Position numbers and translations under genes: made by a program
Part shown: positions 10,601-25,370 of the stretch, piece by piece
How the letters are laid out: the number at the start of each line of letters is the position of its first letter
How positions within the stretch are numbered: position 1 is the stretch's first letter
DNA from: Actinomortierella ambigua
Lineage: Eukaryota > Mortierellomycota > Mortierellomycetes > Mortierellales > Mortierellaceae
Length of the DNA: 64,000 nt
Reading direction: 5' to 3'
NCBI GenBank assembly: GCA_016098155.1
Contig: JAAAJB010000071.1
Coordinates: 1 to 64,000 of the forward strand
The notes under the pieces: generated by a model
The model's input: the letters and a program-made list of their open reading frames with translations, nothing else
Databases searched by the model: none
Told to the model about the DNA's origin: nothing

Positions 10601-11649
10601 TCTCGACGGTGCCATCCTCATGGAGTTCGCCGGCCGTCGCTCCTCAGCAGCCAGCACACGCCCCTATGTTTGCCCCTCAGGCACCAGCAGCCTCTGCGCC
10701 CGTGACCCCTGCCGTCCCAATGTCTCCTGCCGCCCCTCTTGCTCCGCCTGCACCAACTGTCGCGCCTTCTGGTGGATCGTTTATGATTCCCAACAGTGGC
10801 GTGTTTGCCCTCCCCTCGTCAGTACCGAGCCCTGCATCTGCACCTGCCCCGGCCTCGAACCAGACGCTCGGCTATGGGGCGACGTCTCAGACGCAACCCC
10901 AACAACCTTATTACCAGCAGCAACAACCACAAGCACAGGTGCAGGCACAACCCCAAGCACAGGCACCAAACTACCAGCAGCCTCAACAGCAACAGTTCCA
11001 GACGAACACGCAGTATCAGCCCCAGCCTCAGTACCAGCCTCAGTACCAGTCTTCGCCCGCTGTGCCACAGCAGCAGCCATTATACCAGTCGCCTGTAGCA
11101 CCACCGCAGAATGGATACCAGAGTGCGGTTTCGGGCACACAATACCAGCAGTATCAGCAACCCCAGCAGCAGGTGCAGCCAATGACCCCAACCCACACGC
11201 ATCAGGCGACGTATCAGGCGTTCCCTTCATACACGTCGCCCGCGCCAGTGCAGCAAGGACTCCCACAGCAACAGCCAATGCAGGCGCAACCATATCAGGC
11301 CACATACCAGTCGCCTACCACTCAAGCATACCAGTCACAGTACCAACCTGTAGCCCAGCAGCAGCAGCAGCAGCAGCAGCAACCTTATGGCCAGGCTCAG
11401 ACTGGCTACCAGCAACAACCTGTGTATCAACAGCAAGGATACCAGCAGCAGCAACAGCCGCAGCAGCAACCTGTCCAGGGATACCAGCAGCCACAGTATG
11501 GAGTCCAACAGGTTGGCCAGCCGTATGGTCAGCAACCACCGCAACAACAGCAACCACTGCAACAGCAACAACAACAGTATCAACAGCCACAGCCCTATAT
11601 GCAGCAGCAGCAGCAGCAGCCATACCGCCAAAACTCGCTGATGGATTAG
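7620..11649 (+). CDS. BRO1-domain ESCRT-associated protein (Bro1/ALIX/PalA type) with long Gln/Pro-rich tail
   Basis: Five exons (7620-7897, 8069-8501, 8610-9407, 9505-9900, 9994-11649) encode 1186 residues. Residues 8-390 form the BRO1 domain: it opens with PLKRTDEVDW, includes RFPVDEAHIKISFQWYDAF, FEKASTIFNIASVL and AHYNRSLAAEAESKWGE, all typical. Residues 400-790 are helical with coiled-coil heptads, as in the V domain of ALIX and Bro1. From about residue 800 to the end the protein is low complexity, first Ser/Ala/Pro, then dominated by Gln, Tyr and Pro with YQQPQ-like units and a run of nine CAG glutamines near 11356-11382. Bro1 binds Snf7 (ESCRT-III) and helps recruit the Doa4 deubiquitinase; PalA/Rim20 binds YPXL motifs in pH signalling. 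Which role applies cannot be decided here, but the proline-rich tail favours Bro1/ALIX. Confidence 0.88.
10900..11640 (+). repeat. CAG/CAA-rich polyglutamine coding tract
   Basis: The 3' end of the BRO1 gene is built of CAG and CAA codons broken by TAC, CCA and GTA, giving repeated YQ, QQ and QP units. The longest pure block is nine CAG near 11356-11382, and shorter blocks recur near 11440-11470 and 11608-11625. Every other frame stays open across it, producing several spurious reading frames on both strands. Confidence 0.85.
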
Positions 11650-11905
11650 ACTAGGACGTTTATTTGTAGACGAGAGACATTTAAAAGTAGGAACCATGTT
11701 CCTGTTTGCATGAGCGGATATCGTAGCGTTGGAAAGGACAAGGAGATGGTGGTGCATGGGGGGGCAGGGGAGAGGGGGGAAATGATCCGATATTGCGAGG
11801 AGAAGAATGGGCAGACGCCGCTTTGGCCAATCAAAAGCGAGCGGGGGACGTGGGTGGTGGAGATCAGCGACATTCCTACCTCAACAACAGCGACAGCAAC
11901 GGACA

Positions 11906-11912
11906 TATAAAA
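11906..11912 (+). promoter_or_regulatory. TATA box of farnesyl diphosphate synthase gene
   Basis: TATAAAA lies 90 bp upstream of the ATG at 12002 and is followed by a pyrimidine-rich leader, which is the usual spacing for a fungal TATA element. It is the clearest such element in the window. Confidence 0.55.
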
Positions 11913-12001
11913 CAATAGGCACTCTTGTTTCTTGCTTTCTGAATCATTCACACCTTCATTCTCCCTCATCTACCCCCCACTCCCCACTCAATTTAACCAG
12001 A

Positions 12002-13891
12002 ATGGCCGACGCTGTCAAGGAATTCAACGACGTCTTCCCCGTCCTCGCTCAGGAGTTGCTCGACCATCTCCGATCGCTCAACATTCCTAAGAATGCCATC
12101 GAGTGGTTCGACCGCGTATGTTTGCCCTGCAGGGGAAAGAGAGAGAGAGAGGGGAACTGATGATCGCTCTTATCTCGTGTTTTATTAGTCAGGAACGGAC
12201 AGATGATGGGCAGACATGATCCACTAACCAACTCGTTCGCACGCTTTTTCTCATACACATATACACTCATATTCATACCCACGCACTCATTCACTCCCCC
12301 ACACGCGCGCATACGACTCTATCCTCGCCCGACTCGCCCCTTAGTCTATGCGCCACAACGTCCTTGGCGGTAAGCATCCATGCTGGACAATCAGTATGGA
12401 TATGGTAGCCTCTCTGTTCCCATTACTGTTTTGGCTAACCTCTCCGAGTTTGTATCCTTTAATCGAACAATAGGCAAGATGAACCGTGGTCTTACCGTCG
12501 CCGCCACCCTCCGCATTCTCAAGGGCGACAAGGACTTGAGCGAGGAGGAGATCTTCAAGGCCAACCTCCTTGGTTGGTGCATTGAGTGGGTAGGTTTATT
12601 CACTAAAGTTGGGGGCAATGGGGGTGGGATCATTTTGGGTTGGAAAAAAAAGTTCATTATTTGTTTCCCACAGTCTTGCTTACCCCCATTTTACCGTCTA
12701 TGATCTGTTCATTGTTCCCCGACACGAACACAACCAGCTCCAAGCCTTCTTCCTTGTCTCGGACGACATTATGGACAACTCCAAGACCCGCCGTGGCCTG
12801 CCCTGCTGGTACCGCGTTGTAAGTGGACACGACTCCTTCTTTCGTCGTTGTTGTCCCCAACCATATCCAGTCCAAATACACCTTTTCTCTCTCTAACAAT
12901 GACTCTCACTTTTATATCTCCTTGTAGGATGGCGTTGGCATGGTTGCCATCAACGACGCCTTCATTCTCGAGTCTGCCATCTACTTCTTCCTCAAGAAGC
13001 ACTTCAAGAAGGATTCGTACTACGTCGACCTCCTCGAGCTCTTCCACGAGACCACCTACCAGACCGAGCTCGGCCAGCTCCTGGACTTGATCACCGCTCC
13101 TGAAGACAATGTTGATCTGACCAAGTTCTCTGTTGAGAAGTATGTTTTATTTGTGGTCCTTTCTTTTCTTTTCTTGTCACGTCATGATCTCTCTTTTCCT
13201 TTGTCCCACACCGACATCTCTAACGAACTGCCTCCTCCACTTCTCCTTGCCTCCCATCTCCCATCATTTGCAGGCACAAGTTCATCGTCATCTACAAGAC
13301 CGCTTACTACTCGTTCTACCTCCCCGTCGCCCTCGCCATGCACATGGTAAGAAAAATACTTTTTTTGAAACGGGATTCAAGAATAGGAGTGAAATTGACA
13401 AAATAGATACGATCTGGTGATTTACCAATGCCCTGTTATCACTCTTTCCTTCTTTCTTCGGTCGCTTTTTTTAGGCTGGCATCAAGGACGAGGCTGCTTT
13501 CAAGCAGGCCGAGACCATTCTGATCCCCTTGGGCGAGTACTTCCAGGTCCAGGACGACTACCTGGACTGCTACGGCGACCCCAAGACGATCGGCAAGATT
13601 GGCACAGACATTGAGGACAACAAGTGCTCGTGGCTGATCAACCAGGCGATTGCCAAGGCCAATGCTGAGCAGCGCAAGGTCCTGGACGAGAACTATGGCA
13701 AGAGGGACGAGAAGAACGTCGCCGCCGTCAAGGAGATCTTCAAGCAGCTTGATGTTGAGGGTCTCTTCAAGGCTTATGAGGAGGACTCGTACAACCGCCT
13801 CATGGGCTTGATCGAGAAGCTCGACCATCCTCTGCTCCACAAGGATGTCTTCATCACCTTCATGAAGCGCATCTACAAGCGCACCAAGTAA
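12002..13891 (+). CDS. ERG20: Farnesyl diphosphate synthase
   Basis: Seven exons (12002-12115, 12345-12369, 12474-12589, 12738-12818, 12928-13139, 13274-13346, 13475-13891) encode 345 residues, the normal length. The enzyme condenses isopentenyl diphosphate with dimethylallyl and then geranyl diphosphate to make farnesyl diphosphate, the precursor of ergosterol, dolichol and ubiquinone side chains. The first aspartate-rich motif is DDIMD at residues 94-98, preceded by two phenylalanines (FF at 89-90), the chain-length determinant of eukaryotic farnesyl synthases. The second is DDYLD at 234-238 within [15 protein letters not shown], and the protein ends KRIYKRTK as usual. Exon 2 is only 25 nucleotides and is required to keep the phase. 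Codon use is strongly biased to C-ending codons, as expected for a highly expressed gene. Confidence 0.96.
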
Positions 13892-14173
13892 ATAGTGTTT
13901 TCTCCTCTCTCACACCCACACACACACACACCCTTGTTTTTTTTTTACCCCCTCTCCTAAACCATACAATAAGCACTGCATGCACATTCAGATCAATAAT
14001 CCATTGCTCTTGAAGAACTCGATGACCAAAGAAAGAATAAGGAGATCAAAGGTGGAAAGGATCTGCTTTATTTTTTAGCATACTGGTGTATGCATTTTTG
14101 TGTATATATATAAAAGTGAGATATCGATAACGAAACCTGAGATGAAGAATCAAGGGAACTACCGTCCCATCTT

Positions 14174-15237
14174 TCATTGGTGCTTTTTGAAAGCCACAGA
14201 CGCGCGCGAAGAAGAAGAGGTCGCGTTCAAAGTTGGCATTGGATCGAATGTCGCCGGAAGAACACGCGCCACGCCTGACATCAAGGGCTTTGGGTGATCA
14301 CTTGGCGCGTATGGCTGGCTTTGATACTCAGAAGACGGCCGGGTAGTAGTAGTCGTAGTAGCAGCAGCAGTAGCAATATGGCTTGGCTCATGCCGATGGC
14401 GGGAAGGCAACATGGAAGAAGTCGGTATGCCGAGAGGGCGATCCGTGTAGGACTTGTTCGCGTAGCCGACGTGATGGCGAAGATCCTCCTGCTGGTCTGG
14501 AAGGAGTGGGTGGTCGGGGAAGCATTGAAGAGAATGCAGTGTCTCAGCATCTATTGTTTTTTTGTTCCTCGGATAAATAAAGCTGACCGTGAGTTTTTTT
14601 GGTATTCTTCTCTCTCTTTCTCTTTCTCCGCGTCTATTGAAACATGATCGGGTTCCCAGTGCTGAAATACCAAGATGAGCCACTAAAGTCGGCAGGGTGA
14701 TCAACTAGCAAGAATGTGGAGAAACAAGAACAAAAAAAAATGTCAGTACAGATTGAGACGACTCTGTATCGGGAGAGAGAGAGAGAGAGGTGTGTGTGTG
14801 AGCCAGAAAGAAAAGTTACCATCAGCAGGCAAAAGCCAGTCATGAGGAGGAGAGGATTGCTGAACCATCGAACGACCTTGAGGCCCTCGGGTGACAAGAA
14901 CTGCGTTGGACTTAGCCGTGGCCGCAGCATCAGTGGATAGGGCAATGAGACATGGGCATTGGACCAGTCGTTGCCAATGCTAAATGGAAAGGCCATGATC
15001 TCGCCCGAGGATGAGATATGCAGGTGTATCTTGGAGAACGTGTACTGTTGGCTCTTCACCTCAAGCACGTACTTGCCGGAGGGAACATCCGGGCTAAGGG
15101 GAAAGGAAGAGTATAGACACTATCAGAAGTTGGGCCCTGGAATTGATCTGATTGTTGCTGTTTCAGCCCGTGTTCGCGGGATCGCCACCAAAAAAAAATT
15201 CGCCAACTTGTCTTGCAGATTTTTTTTTCTGCTGTTG

Positions 15238-15268
<31 letters not shown>

Positions 15269-15806
15269 CCGTTTGGAAAGACATGGTCAAACTTTGCTTG
15301 GGTCATCCAAGACCCCTTCTTTCCTTGCCGGCTAAAACTACCGTCCATTAAAACTTACAAGAAGAATTGACCGTTGGTTAAAGCTACAGTCCGGAAGCGC
15401 CCTCCGTTGAGCTGGAGTGTCGTTGATGGATGGAAGGATCCTAAGCAAATGGCACAAGGTCACGCCAACAATAGAGGGATCTGGTCAGAGTTGGTGACCT
15501 GGCAAACGTGTATCCAGATCAGGGTCGTGTGGTTGAGGTGGCAGTTACCTTCTTCATAACGACCGTAACTTGTTGCGAGCAGCCGTCCTTCAACCAGGGC
15601 TGCGTGCGCTGTGGAAAGGCTAAAATGAGAAGAGTGATTTTTGCACATCCGGAGTAAGAGGATAGAGTTAGATATCCTAGCTGTCATTAATATGGCGTGC
15701 TGCATGCTTGGCGGTAATCTTCCTCAAGAGAAAAGAAAAAAAAAAGGTTTCATTACCAGCAGAGGAGAATCAGCGCGACAGTGTAAAGTAGTCGAGTGTG
15801 TTGCAT
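14174..15806 (-). CDS. EMC7: ER membrane protein complex subunit 7
   Basis: Six exons on the minus strand (15806-15757, 15619-15549, 15440-15359, 15093-14820, 14704-14671, 14550-14174) encode 295 residues, and all phases close. Order of features: a signal peptide ending near STAHA, then a beta-sandwich with LVEGRLL, LNGGRFRTVALTNGQFFF and PDVPSGKYVLEV, the central FSIG-NDWSNAHVSLPYPLMLRP region, a transmembrane helix SNPLLLMTGFCLLM continuing over two small exons into LPTLVAHLDAETLHSLQ, and a long low-complexity cytosolic tail rich in Thr, Ser and Pro. This matches EMC7, a lumenal-domain subunit of the complex that inserts tail-anchored and polytopic membrane proteins in the ER. The tail is about 100 residues longer than in animals. 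An in-frame ATG at 15833 would add nine residues. Exon 5 is only 34 nucleotides. Confidence 0.85.
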
Positions 15807-16628
15807 CTTGGTTCTTTGCGCTTTTTTAGGCATGTATAGACGTACTGGCTCTTCTGCCAACGACGGGCTAAGTGGGGATATGGGGAAGGTATCTCTATAG
15901 AGGGTGAAAAGGTGGGGTGGTTGCTGATGAGAAGAAAAGAGGAAAAAGAGGAAGAGAAGGAAGATAAGAAAAAAAGGTGTGAGTGAGAACCCGTCAACAA
16001 AGGCTATCGTCATTCACACAACGCCAGACCAGTCAGAAGGTAAGTGTCAGTACATGCGAAAGTGAGCCAGTAAGGAAAGGACGGGCACCCTAGACTCTGG
16101 CAGGAACATTTTCTGGCAGATCAGCCCACGATTTGGCGCGTTTCGTTGGCCAAGGTCTCACTATCCAAGGCACAATGTCCCTGACCAAAGAAGTGGTGGA
16201 TGGGTGGTGGTATGTGTGTGCAAGAAATGTAGGAGTAGTATACAGGTAGACTAGGGTCATGTATCTATCTATCTGGCTGCATCCTGCAGGCAGGCACGTA
16301 TTTGTTTGTGTAGTGCGTGTGTATGTGTTCCTCTCAACCAGGGGCAAGTAAGGGATGTTGATGGAAAATCGTTAGGAAGGGATGTGGCCAATCAGAGAAC
16401 CACCGACAAAATAAAGAAAGCCGTCATATCGCACTGCTGTACTTGGCAAGACTCTCTCTTCTATTTTGTGCCCCTCTCTCTTTCTCTCTCTCTCTCTGTC
16501 TCTGTCTCCCACTCTCTGTTTGCCCTTCTTATCGTCTCACTCCTCCTCTTCTTGCCATACCCATCCACCCCCCTCCCTTCCCTATCCTCCTCCTCCTCCC
16601 CACGCATCAGACCCTCCCTTCCTTGACC
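15807..16628. promoter_or_regulatory. Divergent intergenic region between EMC7 and MORN/hydrolase genes
   Basis: About 820 bp without a convincing gene. The right half (16450-16620) is a long pyrimidine tract (CT repeats, TCCTCC runs) that should form the 5' leader of the plus-strand gene. The left half contains A/G-rich runs on the plus strand that read as T/C-rich on the strand of EMC7. No TATA box or known factor site could be recognised. Confidence 0.5.
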
Positions 16629-19600
16629 ATGGCGGGCGTGGACACACCCACCGAGCCAAGTGTGGACACTCTAATCCCCACCTTCCGCTTCATGGCTCAC
16701 CGCCGCCTGCGACGACGGGCACACGGTAAAAAAACAAGCTGTCACTACACCCACAACAACTCGCCCCTGCCTTCCAGTGTCACCCTTCCACTCACCACCC
16801 CGCTCTCCCCTCGCCCTCCTCTTCCATCGCTCTAGGCCAATATCGCAAAAACAGCTCTCGTCGATGGCTCTTTTCGGCGTTTGTCATCGCCGTTTTCATG
16901 TCACTGGTCGGCATTGGTGCGCAGAAACTTGACCCTGCCGCCTCGTGGCCCCAGGTAGCTCTCGTGGTTGCCATCCTCCTGATCATGGTCTATGTGGTCG
17001 TCAAAGTATCCATCCTCGTCCGATGGTGCTTCTATTGGTATGCTGCAAACTCTCCGTCTCTCCTCACTTGCCCACAGGCACTCACTGTCCTCATCCTCAA
17101 TCGGATGATTTTCGATACAAGAAAAAAATTGACACTAATGTCCGCTCAACAAACACTGTACACTTGACACATATCTTAGGCTGGTATTGGCGACACTGGT
17201 CCTCTTTGTTATGAACAAGGGCGACCTTTTGTCATCACTTCCTACATCGGCCACCCAGGACGGCCTGCGAGCCAAAATAGTCTTGATCGTGCTCGCCTTC
17301 TTGGAACTTCTCACCATCTCACTCGTCTTGTTCAACCGCATCGTATACCCCCGAATCGTCCTGCGCGGAAAATTTCTCAATGCCCGGTGGTGGTGGAAGA
17401 TCCGTGATGTCAAGGAACCCGAGTCATCGTCGTCCTCCAACTACAAGACTGTCGCCTTCTCGTTCAGCTTGTGGGATCAGGACGAGTATCAGATATCTCG
17501 AGGCATGGTCAGCTACACTGGAGAGTTTGACGAACAGGGTCGACCACATGGCCTGGGTCTCTGGAAAGAAGGCACTTACACTGGCGAGGCACTGCAAGGT
17601 GAGTGACCACATTTAGGGGAGGGGGAGGGGGGGCAGTAGAAAAGGAACCCAGTCCATGTGTCCGCCCGTGGGAATACAGTGGTCTACCCATGTGTGTTGC
17701 GTGTGAACTAAACATGATTCCTTTTTGCTGAATAGGAATATGGGAGCATGGTGTACCCATTGGACCATTCAAAAGTCAAGAGTACGGCACAGGAAACGCC
17801 TTTAGCAGCCTGAGAGTTGGGTTCTGCAAAAACTCCTCGGACCCCGACAACAGGACAACATGGAACAGCCAGCGTGATCCTAAAGGCGTTTCATATGGTG
17901 CGGCCACCGTCGAATGCTCGGTATCGGGGTAAGGCAATGCAAAAAAAAAAAAAAAAAAAATCGACAGGATTGTATGCTTTGCCCTGCGTCATTGTGCTGG
18001 ACGGTTACCCCCAGAAAACTCATTCCTTTCACCCTCACCTTCATATTCTGTTGAAACCATGCTAGGAAATTCTTCCAACACCTACCGTTCGTCCGAATTA
18101 ATGCAGAAGGCATTTACCGATCAGACATTGTTAAGGCAGCTGAGGAAGATTTGGAGGCACCAACGACTGTGCTCAGCTACGCCCTGGAACATTTGACAAC
18201 ATATGCAGAGTCCTTGCAGAGCAGGCCCACTATCGGAGGCTCCAGTTCGACCAACTTGCTAAAGAAGGTAGCGCCTCTCTCTCGCACCATTGTGATTCGG
18301 TACACAGACAGAGGACTTGATATTCCTGGATACATCAAGACGCGCCGCAGACGCGACCACAATGAGGTTGTCATCCGCCGCGTCTGTCCACCCAGCCTCG
18401 GCGTTGAAGGACATCAACTCGGCGTTTCCTCATCATCTCGCGGCGAGGGCTCAACGTCACCACCATCTGCAACAAACACGCCAGTCTTACTCCTGCCCAC
18501 CGATCCAAGAAACAACGACGATAGTGACAACGACTCGCAGGACGAACGGTCTAGCTCTGAAATGGATCGTTCGGACCATCGACTCTCTACGCATGATACC
18601 ATTGAATCTGCAGGACACCGCCCACAACGCCCTATGCGCGAGAGACGAAAACAATGGGACCAGGCAGGATTGGTTGTACAGGGTTGGCGACAGGTCCTGG
18701 ATGCCGAGCTCCATTCCTCAACAGCTGCCTACCGAGCAGGATTCAGCGCACTGGTGTTCATCCATGGATACAATTGTTCCTTGACCTACGGCGTTGCTCG
18801 ACTGGCGCAGCTACTCTCTCTGGGCGAATTCCCGCCGTACGTCAAGCCATTTGTGTTCTCGTGGCCGTCTTCTGTGACGATGGGCTACTTTCATGCTTTG
18901 AAGGTCGGATGCTCGGATGTCATCGCAAAGGATTTCCGTCAGTTTATCCAAGACTTGCGGGCGTCAGGATTCCGACGTGTTCACATTCTGGCACACTCGA
19001 TGGGAGCTCGGGTATTCTTGGCCGCACTGAGAAAGGGCGCCTTGGACGGCATTCTGGCAGAGCGTGAGGTGGTGAGCGTTGACGACGATCAGCTCTCTGA
19101 CAACCAAAGTGCATCTGGTTTGAATCCACGGGTGTCTGTGCGGTACAAGGATTCGCGGAACGGGCAGGGCCACTTTCCGGACCAGAAGGTGCAGCGAGGT
19201 TACAGTGTCGAAAGCATGGAGAGCGATAACGATCGGCCCATCCAACTCGCAACGATGACACTGATGAATCCCGATGCGGATCTCGAGATCTTCTTGGACG
19301 AGGACTATTGGATTCTATCAAAGTATTGTCCGCATATCACGCTGTATGCGGATGCTCGTGACGGCGCTCTGTTTTGGAGCCAGGTCCTTGGACGCAAAAA
19401 GTCACTCGGCCGGCATCCTCGCACGCTGACGTACCCACCGACGGGAGAGATTTTGGACGTGGATGTGATCGACACGACGAGCCTTGATGTCAATGTGCAC
19501 TCCATCCGGCACAACTTTTTCAACCTCAACAGGATGTTGGTGGACGACCTATATGATATTGTAGTCCTTGGCAGACGAGCAAGAGAGCGCCAGGGACGAC

Positions 19601-19692
19601 TGTCGAATCGATGGACGTTTAGCGACGATGGAGTGGAGGATGGTGAGGTGTTTACTTTCCTCTGCGCACCCAGCTATGTTGTCAACGCCTGA
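16629..19692 (+). CDS. Multispanning membrane protein with MORN-like repeats and a DUF900-type alpha/beta-hydrolase domain
   Basis: Five exons (16629-16725, 16836-17037, 17180-17598, 17736-17928, 18066-19692) encode 845 residues. Three to four hydrophobic helices lie within residues 40-175, including VALVVAILLIMVYVVVKV and IVLIVLAFLELLTISLVLF. After them, residues about 225-270 contain MORN-like units: YTGEFDEQGRPHGLGLW, then GTYTGEALQGGIWEHGVPIG. The C-terminal half is an alpha/beta-hydrolase: VFIHGYN at 534-540 (oxyanion region), LAHSMGARVF with the nucleophile Ser615, and a histidine-containing DVNVHSIRHNFF near the end. This resembles DUF900 hydrolases. Between MORN and hydrolase lies a Ser/Asp-rich acidic spacer. 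Substrate is unknown; a lipid-related role at a membrane is a guess from the architecture. Confidence 0.75.
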
Positions 19693-20259
19693 GATGACTA
19701 GTTAGTAGAAACGATCCCCTTACGCTCTCTCTCTCTCTCTCCAATGCCACCATCACACACACACACTCACACACACACACACACACACACACAAACCCCT
19801 AGATGTAATCTAATACCATAATAATCCACCTTGCATCGACATGGAAAGAAGATTGAACAGATGGGTGGAGAGGGTGGGTGGGTGGTGTATGTGTGTGTTC
19901 TATGCTTCAGAGCAATGAACGAACGATAAAGATGCTGGATAGACTTTTGAGTATGTGAACGAACAAAGGGAGACTAGAAAGGGGCGGCAACACAACAAAA
20001 TAAGCAGAGCCTTCTTTTTCGTTATGGGGTCAATCTGTCTCCTTGCTTGCAATCCCGAGAAAGAAAGAAAGGACGAAAACGGATGCGTCCCTTGTCGCAT
20101 GATGCTATTGTGTATGTTGAAACGAACAGGAGGCATGCCTGCATCGCTCATAATTTTAGACCCCAGAACACAGGACTGGAGCAGCAAAGATGCCTTGTCT
20201 GTTGTTATGTACTTGTTGGAAAAATATTCACGCAGCACACAGACTTGGGACACGCAGAG

Positions 20260-20290
<31 letters not shown>

Positions 20291-20748
20291 GAGAGGCACC
20301 TCTGTCGGCAGGTACCTGGCCTCTTCTTCTCCTCTCCCTCTCTCTCTATCTATCTTTCAATCTGACTGGCTCTGCTACCCTCCCCTTCTTTTATATATTT
20401 TGGACTGGGCTGCCATCTCCCCCATAGGATGGCTGGAGTCCATACCGCTGCTGCTTGTTTACCATGGTCATGTAGCATCGCTTGTGTGTACGTCTCTTCC
20501 AAGCTGCCTTTCTTCATCTGCCTCCCTACCTATCACCCAGCCTCATACCCCATACTCTTCTTCCAACACTTCTTATTCCTTCGACACCTCCAGGCACACA
20601 CTCCTCCCCCCCCCCCTCCACCACCCCACACCCACCACCCCACGCCCTTGCCAGTCCCTCTCTCTCCTCCTTCCCTTCCTCCCTCCTTCATTCTAATCCG
20701 TTCATTGCATTCAAAGTGCATTGACCAAACCCATCTGCCATACAACAC
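19693..20748. other. Intergenic region with simple repeats
   Basis: Over 1 kb with no supportable gene. It holds a CT run (19723-19741), a CA dinucleotide run (about 19753-19793), a GA run (about 20258-20296), and a long pyrimidine-rich leader (20320-20700) before the disintegrin gene. Short open frames here have repeat-derived composition. Confidence 0.6.
19753..19793. repeat. CA dinucleotide microsatellite
   Basis: Nearly perfect run of CA units with a single ACTCAC interruption, located about 65 bp behind the stop codon of the MORN/hydrolase gene, probably in its 3' untranslated region. Confidence 0.85.
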
Positions 20749-23933
<3,185 letters not shown>

Positions 23934-24104
23934 TGACCCTATATATCCACAGTGTCGTGTAATAATGAAAAGAAACAAGAGTTTTTTTTTTTTGTACATC
24001 CAACATGGATGTGGTAAAAGTCTACATTCTACTTTGATTGTTTTGCTTGGGAAGAAGGAGCAATGTTTTCCCACTACTCTCCCACCCTGACACTCCATCT
24101 CTTG

Positions 24105-25370
24105 TTACCACCTCACAACTTCTGAGAGAGGAATGTCACGGTCTCCACGTCGGCCGCGCTTGCCATCCTCGCCCTTGGCGCGTCCATGGTCCTCCTTCCA
24201 GGACTTTGTCATCTTTCCCTTGACATCGTCCCAGGTGAGATCACTGGCATCCTTGATTTTGAGTGGGTTGGTGACAGAGGCCCAGAGGCCCTCGAGATCT
24301 CGTTCCTTGCGCGCCTCGTGGGTCATAAAGTGGATCACCACCGTGTCTGCGTCAATGACAATCCAGTCTGTCGTGTCCCGGCCCTCCATCACTGGTGGAT
24401 GCGATTTCGGGGCATGCTTCTTGATCTAGAAATATGGTAAGAGAAAAAAAAAAGTGGAAGAGGAAAGAAAGAGTAACACCAGAGATGTACACGTGAGTAT
24501 ACCTGATCCTACATTTTTTTTTTGGCAAGTCTCGAAATGCCTCCGAGTCCTCCTCATCCCCCTATCATGGAAACCGCATGAAAAAGGCCATGTTGACGTT
24601 ACACTGCTGTAGACGTGATCGGCCAGGTTACCGAGATGGCGTTCGCTCATGCCCTCGCAGATGATCATCCAGTTGGTCCAGTCGCACTTGTCACGCATAT
24701 CAATGACGTGCACATGCTTGGCCCGCTCCGTCTCCAGCAGCTGCACTAATCCCGTCACTGTCATGGGTCCCGATGGCGGTGTAGGTGCTGCTGCTTGTTC
24801 TGTTGCTGCTGCTTCTCGATTCCGCTCAGCGTTCCGTTGCCACAGTGGCACAAACGCCGTATTATCGCCACCCTCCTCCGCCGTCGACGCCGACATGTCG
24901 GGCTGGTCTGCAAACGAGCTGTCGACGAACCACGACATCTCCTCCTCCGATCGCTCCTTGTCCGAGAGAAGCACCGAGGGATTGACGGCTGCATCGATAG
25001 ACTCGGAGGTTCCTTCGTGCTCCGGGAACAGCTCTGGGTAGTCCTTGGGGTCAATGGCTTCAATGCCTTCGTCGCCCACCATCTGATCGTCGTCGCCGTC
25101 GTTAGAGGATGTCGTGGTGGTGGTGGCTGATGCTCCAGCTGGAGGTGTCTTTGTGTCAGGGTGGTCTCGGGAGAACGAAGAATAGGAATAGGAAGAGGAG
25201 AATGGTTGTTTGCTGTAGAGGGTAGAGGTTGGGCACGCCCATGATTGTGTGACCGCGTGGGATCGATAGGAAGCAGAGGCGGAAACGCCGGACCGTGAAG
25301 ACCAGGCAGTTCCGAGAGTGCGCACAGCGGTATGCATGCGAAGCATGCGTTGAGCCAGTACGGATGCCAT
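24105..25370 (-). CDS. Mitochondrial ribosomal silencing factor (RsfS/MALSU1 type)
   Basis: Two exons (25370-24603 and 24425-24105) encode 362 residues. The first 65 residues are Arg/Ser/Ala-rich without acids (MASVLAQRMLRMHTAVRTLG...), a likely mitochondrial presequence. The RsfS domain spans about residues 205-325: LVQLLETERAKHVHVIDM, then KCDWTNWMIICEGMSERHLGNLADHVYS, then the second exon with DWIVIDADTVVIHFMTHEARKERDLEGLW. These correspond to the conserved D-WM-I-G and W-ID-V-H motifs of the family. Bacterial RsfS and human MALSU1 bind ribosomal protein L14 and prevent premature joining of the subunits; MALSU1 helps large-subunit assembly. In yeast relatives this domain is fused in Atp25; here it is not. 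It has a long acidic linker between presequence and domain. Convergent with the disintegrin gene (171 bp apart). Confidence 0.85.

Noticed and set aside
10620..11654. Long alternative frames on both strands over the BRO1 tail
   Set aside because: CAG/CAA repeats keep all frames open, giving poly-Ala, poly-Ser/Asn, poly-Val or poly-Leu products. Only the Gln/Pro frame continues a known domain.
12391..13047. Antisense frames over the farnesyl diphosphate synthase gene
   Set aside because: They cross several introns of a firmly identified gene and carry no motif.
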